From Lachnospiraceae bacterium MA2020 (GTDB lineage: Bacteria > Bacillota > Clostridia > Lachnospirales > Lachnospiraceae): a stretch of 64,000 nt of DNA. The notes beneath the pieces were generated by a model. The model was given only the letters and a program-made list of their open reading frames with translations. It did no database searches and was not told the origin of the DNA. The stretch lies in assembly GCA_000746015.1 (NCBI GenBank), contig JQKK01000018.1, positions 39,214 through 103,213 of the forward strand, given 5' to 3'. Shown here in pieces: positions 9,084 to 18,285 of the stretch. Each line of letters opens with the position of its first letter. Positions within the stretch are counted from its first letter, which is position 1. The translations under genes and the position numbers were made by a program.

Positions 9084-10076
9084 ATGAAGAATTATATTGT
9101 AATGGATTTAGAATGGAATCAGGGCTCACCGCTCACCGAAAACCCAAATATCCCGTTTGAGATAGTTGAAATAGGTGCCGTGAAGCTCGACGAAAACAAA
9201 AATATAGTGGATACCTTTGACAGCTACGTGCGTCCTCAGGTTTACCACAAAATGAATGTCATGACTCAAAAGGTCATACACCTTGATATGGAGGATCTTG
9301 AAAAGGCCGAGATCTTCCCTATTGTAATGCGCAAATTTTTAGCATGGTGCGGAGAAGACTACATCTTCTGTACATGGGGCAATCTCGACCTCGTAGAGCT
9401 GCAGACCAACATGCGCTACTATGGCTTAGATCCGCTCTCTGACGGGCCGCTTAAGTATCTCGACATACAGAAATTATTCAGTATAGTCTACTCTGACGGC
9501 AGATCCAGACGTGCTCTCGAAACTGCTGTTGATTTCATGCATATTGAAAAGAACGATATGTTCCATCAGGCAGACAGCGACGCCTACTATACAGCACTTA
9601 TCATGCAGCAGATGAACCGTCCGGATGTCGAGAGTTTTTACTCTTTGGACGTATTCCATCTTCCCAAGGATGCTGAGCATGAAGTACATGCCAAATTTGA
9701 CACATATTCAAAGTATATATCGCGTGAGTTTGAGACCAAGGCTGATGCCATGAAAGATGCGGAAGTTTATGTTTTCCGCTGCTTTGAGTGCGGCAAAAAG
9801 ATCAAAAAGCAGATGCAGTGGTTTTCTCTTAATTCAAAAAACTATTACTGTGCCGGAAAATGTGAAGAACACGGTGCCATGCGTGGCAAGCTTCGTGTAA
9901 AGAAAACAGAAAACGGAAAGGTCTACATTGTAAAAACCGTCCGCTCGGCTACAAAAGAAGATATCGACGAGCTCGTAAAGAAGGAACGCAAGTCCAAAGT
10001 CCAGGCTGCCAAGCTGGCCGCCATGGAGCAGAGGATGAGGCGTAATCGGTCTGGAAGAAAGAAGAAATTATTTTAA
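9084..10076 (+). CDS. DEDD-type 3'-5' exonuclease
   Basis: A member of the RNase T / DNA polymerase III epsilon-type exonuclease superfamily. Motif Exo I is visible at the start (YIVMDLEWNQ, Asp and Glu), an acidic Exo II region lies near residue 100 (CTWGNLDLVELQ) and Exo III near residue 160 (MFHQADSDAYYTALI, with His and Asp). The C-terminal third is unusual: it holds a CFECGKK...CAGKC cysteine cluster likely to bind zinc and then a strongly basic tail, suggesting nucleic-acid binding. The ATG at 9084 was preferred to a TTG two codons earlier. The exact substrate is unknown. Confidence 0.85.
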   Translation: MKNYIVMDLEWNQGSPLTENPNIPFEIVEIGAVKLDENKNIVDTFDSYVRPQVYHKMNVMTQKVIHLDMEDLEKAEIFPIVMRKFLAWCGEDYIFCTWGNLDLVELQTNMRYYGLDPLSDGPLKYLDIQKLFSIVYSDGRSRRALETAVDFMHIEKNDMFHQADSDAYYTALIMQQMNRPDVESFYSLDVFHLPKDAEHEVHAKFDTYSKYISREFETKADAMKDAEVYVFRCFECGKKIKKQMQWFSLNSKNYYCAGKCEEHGAMRGKLRVKKTENGKVYIVKTVRSATKEDIDELVKKERKSKVQAAKLAAMEQRMRRNRSGRKKKLF

Positions 10077-10115
10077 TGACTTCGACTTTTGAGTAATACT
10101 CAAAAGTCGAAGTCA
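10077..10115. terminator. Shared terminator between convergent genes
   Basis: A perfect long inverted repeat (TGACTTCGACTTTTGAGTA and its complement) starts just after the exonuclease stop codon and includes the last codons of the convergent D,D-carboxypeptidase gene. The last residues FDDFDF of that protein are thus encoded by half a terminator stem. Confidence 0.75.
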
Positions 10116-11563
10116 TCGAATTCAGAAGAATACCTTTTATTCCTCTTGAGTATACTCTTTCGACGTCTATTGGAGTAGTGATTCTTACGCATGAGGAGCC
10201 ACATTATGATGAGTATCACTATTACCACACCGCCTGCTATCGCGGCTATTCTCAGCCTGCTGGCATTGATATATATCACATCGCCTTTATCTGCCGAATC
10301 TGATACTGTCTCGCTTTTTGCCGGGCTATCGCTTGAGACTGATGCCGTACCAAAGGCGAAGTCCCGAGTATCATTGGCAGCAAGCGTCAATGCTGTACTT
10401 CCAACGTAATAATCCTCATAAGTATAATTGATCCTTGCTACTTCTTTTTCATTATTCGTATCATATGAAACAGAAGATACAAGCTCATCAAAATTAACTG
10501 ACTTAGGCACGATGCAGTATCCCGAATTATCAAGACTCAAAAGAGACTTGGCACTTCCAAATATCGAGCTGTCTGTCTCAAAGAAGTCGGAATTCTCAAA
10601 GGTATACTTTGTCTCATTATCTACGATATTGAGCTTCTGGAAATTATTAAATCCATACTCAAAAAGATTTTCTGTATCTCCATACTGATATGTCGGCTCA
10701 CACTTCATGACTACGCAGACAAGGTTCATGCCGTCCTTCTCAGCGCATGTCACAAGAGTTGATCGTGCAACATTTGTATATCCCGTCTTGCCCCATGTAG
10801 TATACTCATACGCATTTGAGTTGCCCGGATACATCTTATGGTGATTTGGGATCGTAAATGTATCAGGCTGTGACACTGTCGCCTTGACCTCGTATCTCGG
10901 AGTGCTCGCAATACGCTTAAGTGTCTCATTTTTATTGAATGCCTGCGCTATAAGTGCAAGATCGTGGGCTGTAGTAAGGTGCTCATCATTTGGAAGACCG
11001 TTGGCATTCATAAAGTGAGTGTGTGTACAGCCAAGCTCTGCAGCACGCTTATTCATAAGGTTTGCAAACTCTTCTACCGAGCCTGAAATATGCTCTGCTA
11101 TGGCAGATGCAACCTCATTTGCAGAGGCAAGCATTACGCAGTAGATAGCCTCCTCCATCGTCAGGCACTCTCCCACGTCGATACCCACATTTGATGAGCC
11201 CCTGTCAATGCCAAAAACCGCCTCTTTCGAGAATGTGACTATCTCATCCATTGCACAGTTCTCAGCTGCCAAAAGGCAGGTCATGACCTTTGTCGTACTA
11301 GCCGGATAGTGGATCTCATCCATATTTTTGTTGTAGAGTATCACACCGCTGTCGGCATCCATAAGTATCGCACTCTCAGAATTGATGAGCGGCGCTGTCG
11401 GCCAGCCCGGGATCTGATTTGTTGCAGCTGCGATAGACTGCCTTGCTGCGTTGATATCCTCTCTTGTTACTTCATCTGCATAAACCGCACATGCTGCTAT
11501 ATTTGTAAAAGCAAGAAGAAAAGCTGCTCCTGCTATTAATGTCTTTTTTAATTTTTCAAACAA
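10100..11563 (-). CDS. D-alanyl-D-alanine carboxypeptidase (peptidase S11)
   Basis: A penicillin-binding protein of the DacA/DacF type that trims the terminal D-Ala from peptidoglycan stem peptides. All three active-site motifs are visible: SxxK as STTK, SxN as SAN, and KTG in WGKTGYT. There is an N-terminal signal sequence and, at the C-terminus, a single membrane helix (GGVVIVILIIMWLLM) followed by a basic tail, so it is anchored at both ends or by the C-terminus. No ATG fits; the start is TTG at 11563 with AGAGGT seven bases upstream, giving about 487 residues. Stretches further upstream in the frame are the antisense of trmB. Confidence 0.92.
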   Translation of the reverse strand: MFEKLKKTLIAGAAFLLAFTNIAACAVYADEVTREDINAARQSIAAATNQIPGWPTAPLINSESAILMDADSGVILYNKNMDEIHYPASTTKVMTCLLAAENCAMDEIVTFSKEAVFGIDRGSSNVGIDVGECLTMEEAIYCVMLASANEVASAIAEHISGSVEEFANLMNKRAAELGCTHTHFMNANGLPNDEHLTTAHDLALIAQAFNKNETLKRIASTPRYEVKATVSQPDTFTIPNHHKMYPGNSNAYEYTTWGKTGYTNVARSTLVTCAEKDGMNLVCVVMKCEPTYQYGDTENLFEYGFNNFQKLNIVDNETKYTFENSDFFETDSSIFGSAKSLLSLDNSGYCIVPKSVNFDELVSSVSYDTNNEKEVARINYTYEDYYVGSTALTLAANDTRDFAFGTASVSSDSPAKSETVSDSADKGDVIYINASRLRIAAIAGGVVIVILIIMWLLMRKNHYSNRRRKSILKRNKRYSSEFDDFDF

Positions 11564-11669
11564 TATACTTACCTCTTTAAAATATCTTGAAAAAACAACA
11601 TTTTTATCATACACTAAATGAGTTTGAGTTGCAAAAGAATTATTGATTTTTAAGGAAGGTTTTATAAAT

Positions 11670-12320
11670 ATGAGATTAAGAAATATTCCGGGTGCGCGAG
11701 AAGCTGTTGCGGCTGATCCAAGATGTATCAGCAGTCCTGAGATATGCAAAGGAAAATGGAGTGAAGTGTTCGGCAACTCCAATCCTGTCCGCGTAGAGGT
11801 AGGCATGGGTAAAGGACGCTTCATCATCGATATGGCACTGAAATATCCGGATATCAATTTTGTAGGTATAGAGATGTACGAAAGTGTAATGATCAAGGGC
11901 CTGCAGCGTCTCGACAAGATGGAGAGCCAGCCCGCCAATCTCCGCTTTATCCGCATGAACGCTGAGGAGATCGGGCAGTGGTTTGAGGAAGGTGAGGCAG
12001 ACAGGATCTACCTTAATTTCTCTGATCCATGGCCAAAGGCAAGACACGCACGCCGCCGTCTTGAGTCCAGAGAGTTCCTTGCACGTTTTGCCCCTATACT
12101 TAAGTCTGACGGAGTTATCGAGTTTAAGACCGACAATATGGATCTTTTTGACTTCGCCCTTGAGGAAGTTGAGCCGGCCGGATGGCAGCTCCTTTTCCAG
12201 ACACGTGACCTTCATTCTGACGCAGAGGCTATGAAGGACAACGTAATGACCGAGTACGAGTCAAAGTTCTCCGCAAAGGGAAATCCTATATATAAGTACA
12301 TAATAAAAAAGGCGCTGTAA
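11670..12320 (+). CDS. trmB: tRNA (guanine-46-N7)-methyltransferase
   Basis: Methylates G46 in the tRNA variable loop using S-adenosylmethionine. The 216-residue protein contains VEVGMGKGRFI (SAM motif I), NFVGIEMYESV and the family signature NFSDPWPKARHARRRL, ending EFKTDNMDLF. The start at 11670 has AAGGAAGG upstream; the nine-codon extension to 11643 was rejected. It is divergent from the D,D-carboxypeptidase gene and ends in a strong terminator. Confidence 0.95.
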   Translation: MRLRNIPGAREAVAADPRCISSPEICKGKWSEVFGNSNPVRVEVGMGKGRFIIDMALKYPDINFVGIEMYESVMIKGLQRLDKMESQPANLRFIRMNAEEIGQWFEEGEADRIYLNFSDPWPKARHARRRLESREFLARFAPILKSDGVIEFKTDNMDLFDFALEEVEPAGWQLLFQTRDLHSDAEAMKDNVMTEYESKFSAKGNPIYKYIIKKAL

Positions 12321-12337
12321 AAAGCGCCTTTTTATTA
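12305..12337. terminator. Terminator between trmB and the Fur-like gene
   Basis: The stem AAGGCGCT / AGCGCCTT is flanked by A and T runs on its two sides, so it can act in both directions between these convergent genes. Confidence 0.85.
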
Positions 12338-12622
12338 TTTGATATTTGTGCAGACTTCTATCCGTTCTATCCTGTTTACTACTTTTAAGTCTTCTAGCCG
12401 TCTTATCATCCTATAGACTGTCGCCAGTCCTATAGTCTTATCTTCTTTCAGCACCTGATAATAGATGTCTTTACACGTTGTATAGTCGTTGCGCATAATG
12501 ACTTCGACTATCAGCCGACGCTGTCTGGTGATACGATATCCGCTGGATCTTAATAATCTGATCACTTCTGCACAGCTATCTGATGCAGATTTCGTTTTTC
12601 GCTTAGCAACGTCATTAACCAT
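12335..12622 (-). CDS. Fur-like winged-helix regulator lacking the metal-binding domain
   Basis: A 95-residue protein corresponding only to the N-terminal DNA-binding half of Fur-family repressors (about 140-150 residues). Visible is GYRITRQRRLIVEVIM and the recognition-helix segment IGLATVYRMIRRLEDL. The sequence ends at CTNIK, before the histidine-rich dimerisation domain HHHHxxC region of Fur. It lies 12 bases downstream of feoB on the same strand and is probably cotranscribed, so a role in iron regulation is a fair inference. It might be a natural short regulator or a truncated gene; the terminator lies directly behind the stop. Confidence 0.75.
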   Translation of the reverse strand: MVNDVAKRKTKSASDSCAEVIRLLRSSGYRITRQRRLIVEVIMRNDYTTCKDIYYQVLKEDKTIGLATVYRMIRRLEDLKVVNRIERIEVCTNIK

Positions 12623-12634
12623 ATTGTTACCTCG

Positions 12635-14803
12635 TTATGAAACTGAGCGGCGAGCTTCTAACTTTGCATCCTTGTATGGATCAGGACGGAACAATCCAAA
12701 GAGCAATGCTGCAAGTATTACAAAGCCTACTACAGTGCCGAGTGTAAATGTGCCATATACAAGTAAGCATCCGATCTGGTAAACCATTACAGCCATAAGG
12801 TAAGCAAATACATTCTGGAAGATGATCATAAATGCTGTCCAGCCCTTTGAACCCATTTCCTTTGCGCCTGTAGATATAGCTGCAAGGCAAGGAGAGTTGA
12901 GCAGGTTAAAGAGAAGGAAGCTGAATGCTGCCACACCAACTGTTGCTGCAGGGAAGAATGCCTGTACACCCTGCCAGAGAGCTGCATCATCCTCAGCAAG
13001 CTCTTCACCGGCCATTGCAAGGATAGACATTGTTGATACGATAGACTCCTTTGCAACAAATCCTGAAAGTGAAGAAGCAACTGCCTGCCATGAACCAAAG
13101 CCTGCAGGTGTGAACAATGGTGCAAATACAGAGCCGATACCGGCAATGATACTGTGTGCTGCATCCTCTACAAGACCGAATGAGCCATCTTCAACACCAT
13201 AAGATGAGATGAACCACATTACGATGCAGGCAAGGAAAAGCACTGTACCAGCCTTCTTAAGGAATGACCATACTCTCTCCCAAACGTGCATAAGAACTGT
13301 CTTTGCAGCAGGGATATGGTACTCAGGAAGCTCCATAACGAAAGGTGCTGCCTGTCCGTGGAAAGCCTTTGTCTTCTTAAGGATAACTGCTACTACAAGT
13401 ACAGCTACGATTCCTACGAAGTACATGATGGATGCAAGATACCAGCTTCCGCCAAAGATTACGCCCTCGAGAAGTGCGATAACAGGAAGCTTAGCTCCGC
13501 ATGGGATATATGTTGCAGTCATGATAGTAAGACGACGGTCATTGTCATTCTCGATAGTTCTTGAAGCCTGGATACCAGGGATACCACAGCCTGCGCCGAT
13601 GATAAGCGGTATAAAGCTCTTTCCTGAAAGACCAAAGTGTCTGAAAAGTCTATCCATAACGAATGCCACACGTGCCATGTATCCGACATCCTCAAGGATT
13701 GAGAGGCAAAGGAAAAGCACTGCCATCTGAGGAAGGAAACCAAGCACTGATCCAAGACCACCGATGATACCGTTTACGATTACATCGATAAGTACTTCAC
13801 TTGCGCCTGCATTGGTAAGTGCCTCTGTAACTGCTGGAGGAATGATGTCACCAAAAAGAGAATCATTTATCCAGTCAGTACCCATTGTACCAAAGCCGGC
13901 ACCTACTGAGATCCAGTATACAAATGCCATTACCGCGATAAAGATCGGGATACCAAAAATTCTGCTTGTAACGATCTGGTCGATCTTATCAGATGTAGAA
14001 ACCTTTCCCTTTGGCTTCTGTACACATGAGCTTACAACATTTACGATGTACTCATATCTTTCATTTGTGATAACAGACTCTGCTGTATCGTCAAATTCTT
14101 TCTCAAGTCTCTCTGATATAGTTGTGATAGAGCTCTTTGCTGATGCATTAAGTGCGATCTGCTCAAGAACCTTGCTGTCACGCTCGATAAACTTGATAGC
14201 ATACCATCTCTTCTGAGCCTCAGTGATAGTTCCCATAGGAAGAAGCGCCTCAGCCTCGCTGATTGCCTTCTCTACGCTCTCAGAAAACTTCTTTTCAGGC
14301 TTTACAGACTTATGAGCATTTGCTAACTTCTTTGCGGATGCTACAAGTTCCTTAAGTCCCTTTTCATGAAGAGCTGATGTCTCTACTACTTCACAGCCAA
14401 GCTGTGCAGAGAGCTTCTTTATGTCAATCCTGTCTCCGCGCTTCTTAATGATATCCATCATGTTAAGAGCTACGATTACAGGTATGCCTACTTCAAGTAC
14501 CTGTGTAGTAAGATAAAGGTTACGCTCGATATTGGTGGCATCCACGAGATTGATGATTGCTTCAGGCTTCTCGTTAATGAGATAGTCTCGGCTTACAACT
14601 TCCTCGAGTGTATAAGGTGAAAGTGAATAGATACCCGGAAGGTCTGTGATGATAACATCCTTATCTCCCTTGAGGTAACCCTCTTTCTTTTCAACTGTAA
14701 CTCCAGGCCAGTTTCCCACATACTGACTTGCTCCTGTAAGTGCATTGAACATTGTTGTTTTTCCACAGTTTGGATTTCCAACTAACGCTATTCGTACTGC
14801 CAT
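12635..14803 (-). CDS. feoB: Ferrous iron transport protein B
   Basis: The main Fe(II) permease: an N-terminal G-protein domain and a C-terminal channel domain in the cytoplasmic membrane. The 722-residue protein shows G1 GNPNCGKTTMFNALTG, G3 DLPGIYSLSPYT, G4 NMMD, and the transmembrane Gate motifs around GAGCGIPGI and PCGAKLPV. The ATG at 14803 was chosen because GGAGG lies six bases upstream; a TTG four codons earlier overlaps that site. It is separated from the two upstream feoA genes by a terminator-like hairpin, and possesses a TATAAT box near 14840, so it may also have its own promoter. Confidence 0.96.
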   Translation of the reverse strand: MAVRIALVGNPNCGKTTMFNALTGASQYVGNWPGVTVEKKEGYLKGDKDVIITDLPGIYSLSPYTLEEVVSRDYLINEKPEAIINLVDATNIERNLYLTTQVLEVGIPVIVALNMMDIIKKRGDRIDIKKLSAQLGCEVVETSALHEKGLKELVASAKKLANAHKSVKPEKKFSESVEKAISEAEALLPMGTITEAQKRWYAIKFIERDSKVLEQIALNASAKSSITTISERLEKEFDDTAESVITNERYEYIVNVVSSCVQKPKGKVSTSDKIDQIVTSRIFGIPIFIAVMAFVYWISVGAGFGTMGTDWINDSLFGDIIPPAVTEALTNAGASEVLIDVIVNGIIGGLGSVLGFLPQMAVLFLCLSILEDVGYMARVAFVMDRLFRHFGLSGKSFIPLIIGAGCGIPGIQASRTIENDNDRRLTIMTATYIPCGAKLPVIALLEGVIFGGSWYLASIMYFVGIVAVLVVAVILKKTKAFHGQAAPFVMELPEYHIPAAKTVLMHVWERVWSFLKKAGTVLFLACIVMWFISSYGVEDGSFGLVEDAAHSIIAGIGSVFAPLFTPAGFGSWQAVASSLSGFVAKESIVSTMSILAMAGEELAEDDAALWQGVQAFFPAATVGVAAFSFLLFNLLNSPCLAAISTGAKEMGSKGWTAFMIIFQNVFAYLMAVMVYQIGCLLVYGTFTLGTVVGFVILAALLFGLFRPDPYKDAKLEARRSVS

Positions 14804-14858
14804 TTCATCCTCCAAAATATTTTCTCATACTAGTTAGATTATACTAACTTAATCTCCT

Positions 14859-14893
14859 TAAAAAATGCAGATACAAAACGATATCTGCATCTT
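14859..14893 (-). terminator. Terminator-like hairpin between feoA and feoB
   Basis: The minus strand reads ATGCAGATA, a short loop, TATCTGCAT and six T residues, starting right after the feoA stop codon. It would reduce read-through from the feoA genes into feoB. Confidence 0.7.
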
Positions 14894-15114
14894 TAGTTTA
14901 TCTCGATTATCTGAGCGTCGTCTTTTCTGAGTGAAAGCTCATATCCTCTGACTGTTATCTCTACAGGATCTCCAAGTGGTGCAACCTTTCTGATATACAC
15001 TTCACTGTTCTTGGTGATACCCATGTCCATCACACGTCTCTTGAGGGCACCTTCACCTCTGATAGCAGCAACCTTTACTGTCTCGCCTACCTTAGCTTCT
15101 CTTAAAGTACGCAC
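14893..15114 (-). CDS. feoA: FeoA-family protein (second copy)
   Basis: A 73-residue SH3-like small protein that assists FeoB in ferrous iron uptake. It contains GETVKVAAIRGEGALKRRVMDMGI and ends DPVEITVRGYELSLRKDDAQIIE, the usual FeoA pattern. It follows the other feoA gene by 24 bases on the same strand and precedes feoB. Tandem feoA copies before feoB are common in Clostridia. Confidence 0.92.
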   Translation of the reverse strand: MRTLREAKVGETVKVAAIRGEGALKRRVMDMGITKNSEVYIRKVAPLGDPVEITVRGYELSLRKDDAQIIEIN

Positions 15115-15138
15115 TTTTTCCTCCTTCTTTCACGGCTC

Positions 15139-15351
15139 TTAGACCATGATCTTCTTTGCCATCTCGTTGTCTAGCGCTATACGGGAATCTCTGATATTAA
15201 CTATAAGATTTCCTGCAATTTTCGAAACGATGGAGACCTCAGCACCCTCTGTAAAACCAAGGTTGTTAAGAAAACGCTTTGTGTCCTCCAGTCCTCCGAC
15301 TTTGATCACTCTTAAAGATTCTCCAGCATTTGCCATTGTCAAAGGCATCAT
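15139..15351 (-). CDS. feoA: FeoA-family protein (first copy)
   Basis: A 70-residue FeoA-like SH3 protein: MMPLTMANAGESLRVIKVGG, LNNLGFTEGAEVSIVSKI, and GNLIVNIRDSRIALD. The start at 15351 follows GAGGAGG by three to four bases; an in-frame extension to 15423 contains the Fur operator and was rejected. First gene of the feo locus, directly behind an iron-box promoter. Confidence 0.9.
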   Translation of the reverse strand: MMPLTMANAGESLRVIKVGGLEDTKRFLNNLGFTEGAEVSIVSKIAGNLIVNIRDSRIALDNEMAKKIMV

Positions 15352-15407
15352 ATTCCTCCTCACTGAAGCTTTTTCACATCCCGAGTTGTGCTTTTGCTTC
15401 ATCATTT

Positions 15408-15467
15408 TGAAAATCATTATCAACTACTTAGCGTCACTATTATGCACTTCTTGAGAATGATTGTCAA
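15408..15467 (-). promoter_or_regulatory. Fur-controlled promoter of the feo genes
   Basis: Two Fur boxes of the 7-1-7 type are present: TGAAAATCATTATCA at 15408-15422 (14 of 15 match to TGATAATNATTATCA) and TGAGAATGATTGTCA at 15452-15466 (13 of 15). On the minus strand a TTGACA box (15462-15467) lies inside the second Fur box, with CATAAT 17 bases downstream (15439-15444). Iron-loaded Fur should therefore block this promoter. Confidence 0.82.
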
Positions 15468-15487
15468 TATCAAATTGTATAAAATAT

Positions 15488-15518
15488 GCCCTAATTGATA
15501 AACTTTATCAATTAGGGC
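15488..15518 (-). terminator. Terminator of lysA
   Basis: A perfect 15-bp inverted repeat (GCCCTAATTGATAAA and complement) lies 15 bases after the lysA stop and is followed by an A/T-rich run on the minus strand. Confidence 0.7.
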
Positions 15519-15532
15519 TATGTTAGTTCTGA

Positions 15533-16795
15533 TTAAAATTTCAAAATGTCGAAGCAATCAAACGTTACAAAATAGTCTTTTGGAGTCTCTGCACGTCTGA
15601 TAAGCTGCGCTGAGCCATCTTCCTTTAGAAGTACTTCCTTTGACTTGAGCTTTCCGTTGTAATTGTATCCCATTGAGTAGCCATGTGCGCCCGTGTCGTG
15701 GATAACAAGTACATCACCCATGTCGATACGAGGAAGCATGCGGTCGATCGCAAACTTATCGTTATTCTCACAGAGTGAACCGGTGATGTCATACATGTGA
15801 TCGCACTCCTCATTTTCCTTACCCATGACTGTGATGTGGTGATATGCACCATACATTGCAGGACGCATGAGATCTACTGCGCAGGCATCTACACCGATGT
15901 AGTTCTTGTAGATATTCTTCTCATGAATGGCTGTTGTAACGAGGCAGCCATAAGGGCCTGTCATGAAGCGTCCCATCTCTGTATAGATAGCGATATCTCC
16001 CATACCTGCCGGCACGAGGATTTCTTCGTAGGCACGTCTTACACCCTCGCCGATAGCTCTGATATCATTTGGTGTCTGATCTGGCCTATAGGCAATTCCT
16101 ACGCCGCCGGAAAGATTGATAAATCCAATGTGACAGCCTGTATCTTTCTGTAATTCTACTGCAAGCTCAAAAAGAGTACGTGCAAGTGTCGGATAGTAAT
16201 CATTTGTTACGGTGTTACTTACAAGGAAAGAGTGGATACCGAAGTTTTCTACGCCCTTGCTCTTGAGCATCTTGTATGCCTCAAAAAGCTGTGCCTTTGT
16301 CATACCGTATTTAGAGTCGCCCGGATTGTCCATGATGCCATTGCTGATCTCGTAAACTCCGCCCGGATTGTAGCGGCAACATGCTGTCTTAGGGAACTTG
16401 CCAACAGCCTTCTCAAAGAAGCTGATGTGTGTGATATCATCAAAATTAACGATAGCGCCGAGATCTGATGCATACTTAAACTCCTCAGCCGGTGTATCAT
16501 TTGATGAAAACATGATCTCTTCAGGCTTGAAGTCGAGTGCCTTTGCCATCATGAGCTCTGTTTCAGATGCGCAGTCACATCCAAAACCATACTCCTGAAA
16601 TATCTTCAAAATAAAAGGATTAGGAAGTGCCTTGACCGCAAAATACTCGCGATATCCAGGATTCCATGCAAATGCTTCTTTGACAGCCTTGCAGTTTTCT
16701 CTTATGCCTTTTTCATCATAGAGATGGAATGGTGTAGGAAACTCTTTAATTATCTCGTGGATCTTATCGTTAGTTACAAACGGTGTCTTTTTCAT
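15533..16795 (-). CDS. lysA: Diaminopimelate decarboxylase
   Basis: A PLP-dependent fold-III decarboxylase that makes L-lysine from meso-diaminopimelate. The PLP lysine is in REYFAVKALPNP near residue 54, with downstream motifs FGCDCASETEL, GVENFGIHSFLVSN, NLSGGVGIAY, the glycine-rich phosphate site, and C-terminal GSLCENNDKFA and DTGAHGYSMGYNYN. At 420 residues it has a normal length. Orn/Arg or carboxynorspermidine decarboxylases share the fold, but the GSLCEN and GAHGYSMG motifs favour DAP. It has its own terminator and no lys neighbours. Confidence 0.9.
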   Translation of the reverse strand: MKKTPFVTNDKIHEIIKEFPTPFHLYDEKGIRENCKAVKEAFAWNPGYREYFAVKALPNPFILKIFQEYGFGCDCASETELMMAKALDFKPEEIMFSSNDTPAEEFKYASDLGAIVNFDDITHISFFEKAVGKFPKTACCRYNPGGVYEISNGIMDNPGDSKYGMTKAQLFEAYKMLKSKGVENFGIHSFLVSNTVTNDYYPTLARTLFELAVELQKDTGCHIGFINLSGGVGIAYRPDQTPNDIRAIGEGVRRAYEEILVPAGMGDIAIYTEMGRFMTGPYGCLVTTAIHEKNIYKNYIGVDACAVDLMRPAMYGAYHHITVMGKENEECDHMYDITGSLCENNDKFAIDRMLPRIDMGDVLVIHDTGAHGYSMGYNYNGKLKSKEVLLKEDGSAQLIRRAETPKDYFVTFDCFDILKF

Positions 16796-16884
16796 TGTCC
16801 TATCCTTTCATATATATAATATTTTTGTAAAGTAATGCGTTAAAGCAAAGTTTAGGAATATGTTAATCATTTGCGTGCAATATG

Positions 16885-18285
16885 TCAAGCATTATCCATG
16901 ATCTGTTTCACAATATTTAGTGCCTCCGCTAATTTGCCTTCATCTATATTTGTGTAATTAAGGATAAATCTGTGATTGTCTTTGGCCTTGCCGGACATAT
17001 CATAGTCCGTTACAGCAACGATCTTTATGCCTTTTTTTCGCAGTTTTTCTTTAATTACTTCATCCGAAAGATCTGTTTTTAACTCCATAAGGAAATGAAG
17101 ACCGGAGTCATTTTCGATAACCCTGCACTCACCGTCAAGTGTACTCTTTAAGAGCTCCAGCACCCTTGCACGCTTCTTTCCATAGTAAAGGCGCATACGG
17201 TTTATATGCTTTTCAAGATAACCCTCTCTTATAAATGTCGCAAGAGTATGCTGCTCAAAAGTTGACACAGTACACGAGTAAAATGACAACTTTTCAAAAT
17301 ATTGCTTAGCCAGATGCGGCGGCAGCACCATGTAGCTTATACGGATAGTGGATGCCAGTGTTTTTGAAAAGGTATTCATATATATGACCTTTTCGTTTTC
17401 ATCGATACTCTGCAGAGGCGCTATCGGTTTGCCGTTTAGTCTGAATTCACTGTCGTAATCGTCTTCTATTATATATCTTTCCTCTTTTTCGCCCGCCCAC
17501 GCAAGCAATTCATAGCGGCGTTTTATCGGCATGGATATACCTGTCGGGAAATGATGGTTAGGGCTGGTATGCGCGATCTCGGCGCCGGTCTTTCTAAGCT
17601 CAGATACCATGAGGCCATCTGAGTCAACATTTGCAAGACGACACTTCACTCCATAACTTTTGTAAATGTCAAAGAGCTTTTTATATCCCGGGTTTTCCAC
17701 GCAGTATAGCCTGTCCTTGCCGAGCAGCTTTATCAAAAGTCCATAGAGGTACTCTGTCCCCGCTCCGACTATTATCTGATCCGGATCTACGCTCATACCT
17801 CGAAACGAGTATAGATGCTCAGCTATCGCCTCACGGAGCTTTCGTATACCTGTGCTCGGAGACATTTCCATGAGGTCGCTTTCATGATTAGAGATAAGGT
17901 CACGCAGAATCTTTGCCCATATCGAAAACGGAAAATTTTCCGCATCTATTCTATTAGTAGAAAAGTCAAAGAAAATGTCTTCTTCCTTATTTCCCGTATC
18001 GATATTCAGGCTAATTTTTTCCTGTGTTTTTGCTTTTGGAATATTGGAAATCTCTGAGACAAAATATCCAACCTTTGGTTTTGAATAAATGTAACCCTCA
18101 CTGATAAGCTGCTCGTATGCATTCTCGACAGTAATAGTGCTTACTCCGAGATTTGTCGCAAACATGCGCTTTGACGGCATCTTTTCATTGGGTTTCAGCT
18201 TGCCGGAATATATATCTTCTTTAATGAGCCTATACAGGTTTTCGTATAGGCTTCCTTCTATTTCCATGAGATTATATGTAAGCAT
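16885..18285 (-). CDS. MocR-type GntR/aminotransferase regulator
   Basis: A 466-residue transcription factor with two parts. Residues 1-75 are a GntR winged helix (LIKEDIYSGKLKPNEKMPSKR, STITVENAYEQLISEGYI). Residues 110-460 are an aspartate-aminotransferase-like domain that binds PLP but normally acts as sensor; the PLP lysine lies in MNTFSKTLASTIRISYM. MocR proteins often control vitamin B6, GABA or amino-acid genes. It is divergent from bioY, but bioY has a biotin-type operator, so it need not be the target. Its actual target cannot be read here. Confidence 0.88.
   Translation of the reverse strand: MLTYNLMEIEGSLYENLYRLIKEDIYSGKLKPNEKMPSKRMFATNLGVSTITVENAYEQLISEGYIYSKPKVGYFVSEISNIPKAKTQEKISLNIDTGNKEEDIFFDFSTNRIDAENFPFSIWAKILRDLISNHESDLMEMSPSTGIRKLREAIAEHLYSFRGMSVDPDQIIVGAGTEYLYGLLIKLLGKDRLYCVENPGYKKLFDIYKSYGVKCRLANVDSDGLMVSELRKTGAEIAHTSPNHHFPTGISMPIKRRYELLAWAGEKEERYIIEDDYDSEFRLNGKPIAPLQSIDENEKVIYMNTFSKTLASTIRISYMVLPPHLAKQYFEKLSFYSCTVSTFEQHTLATFIREGYLEKHINRMRLYYGKKRARVLELLKSTLDGECRVIENDSGLHFLMELKTDLSDEVIKEKLRKKGIKIVAVTDYDMSGKAKDNHRFILNYTNIDEGKLAEALNIVKQIMDNA

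Noticed and set aside
11564..11956. N-terminal extension of the D,D-carboxypeptidase
   Set aside because: It is the antisense of trmB and the intergenic region; the signal peptide and ribosome binding site define TTG 11563.
15352..15423. 24-residue extension of the first FeoA
   Set aside because: It covers one Fur box and lacks a ribosome binding site, whereas GAGGAGG precedes 15351.
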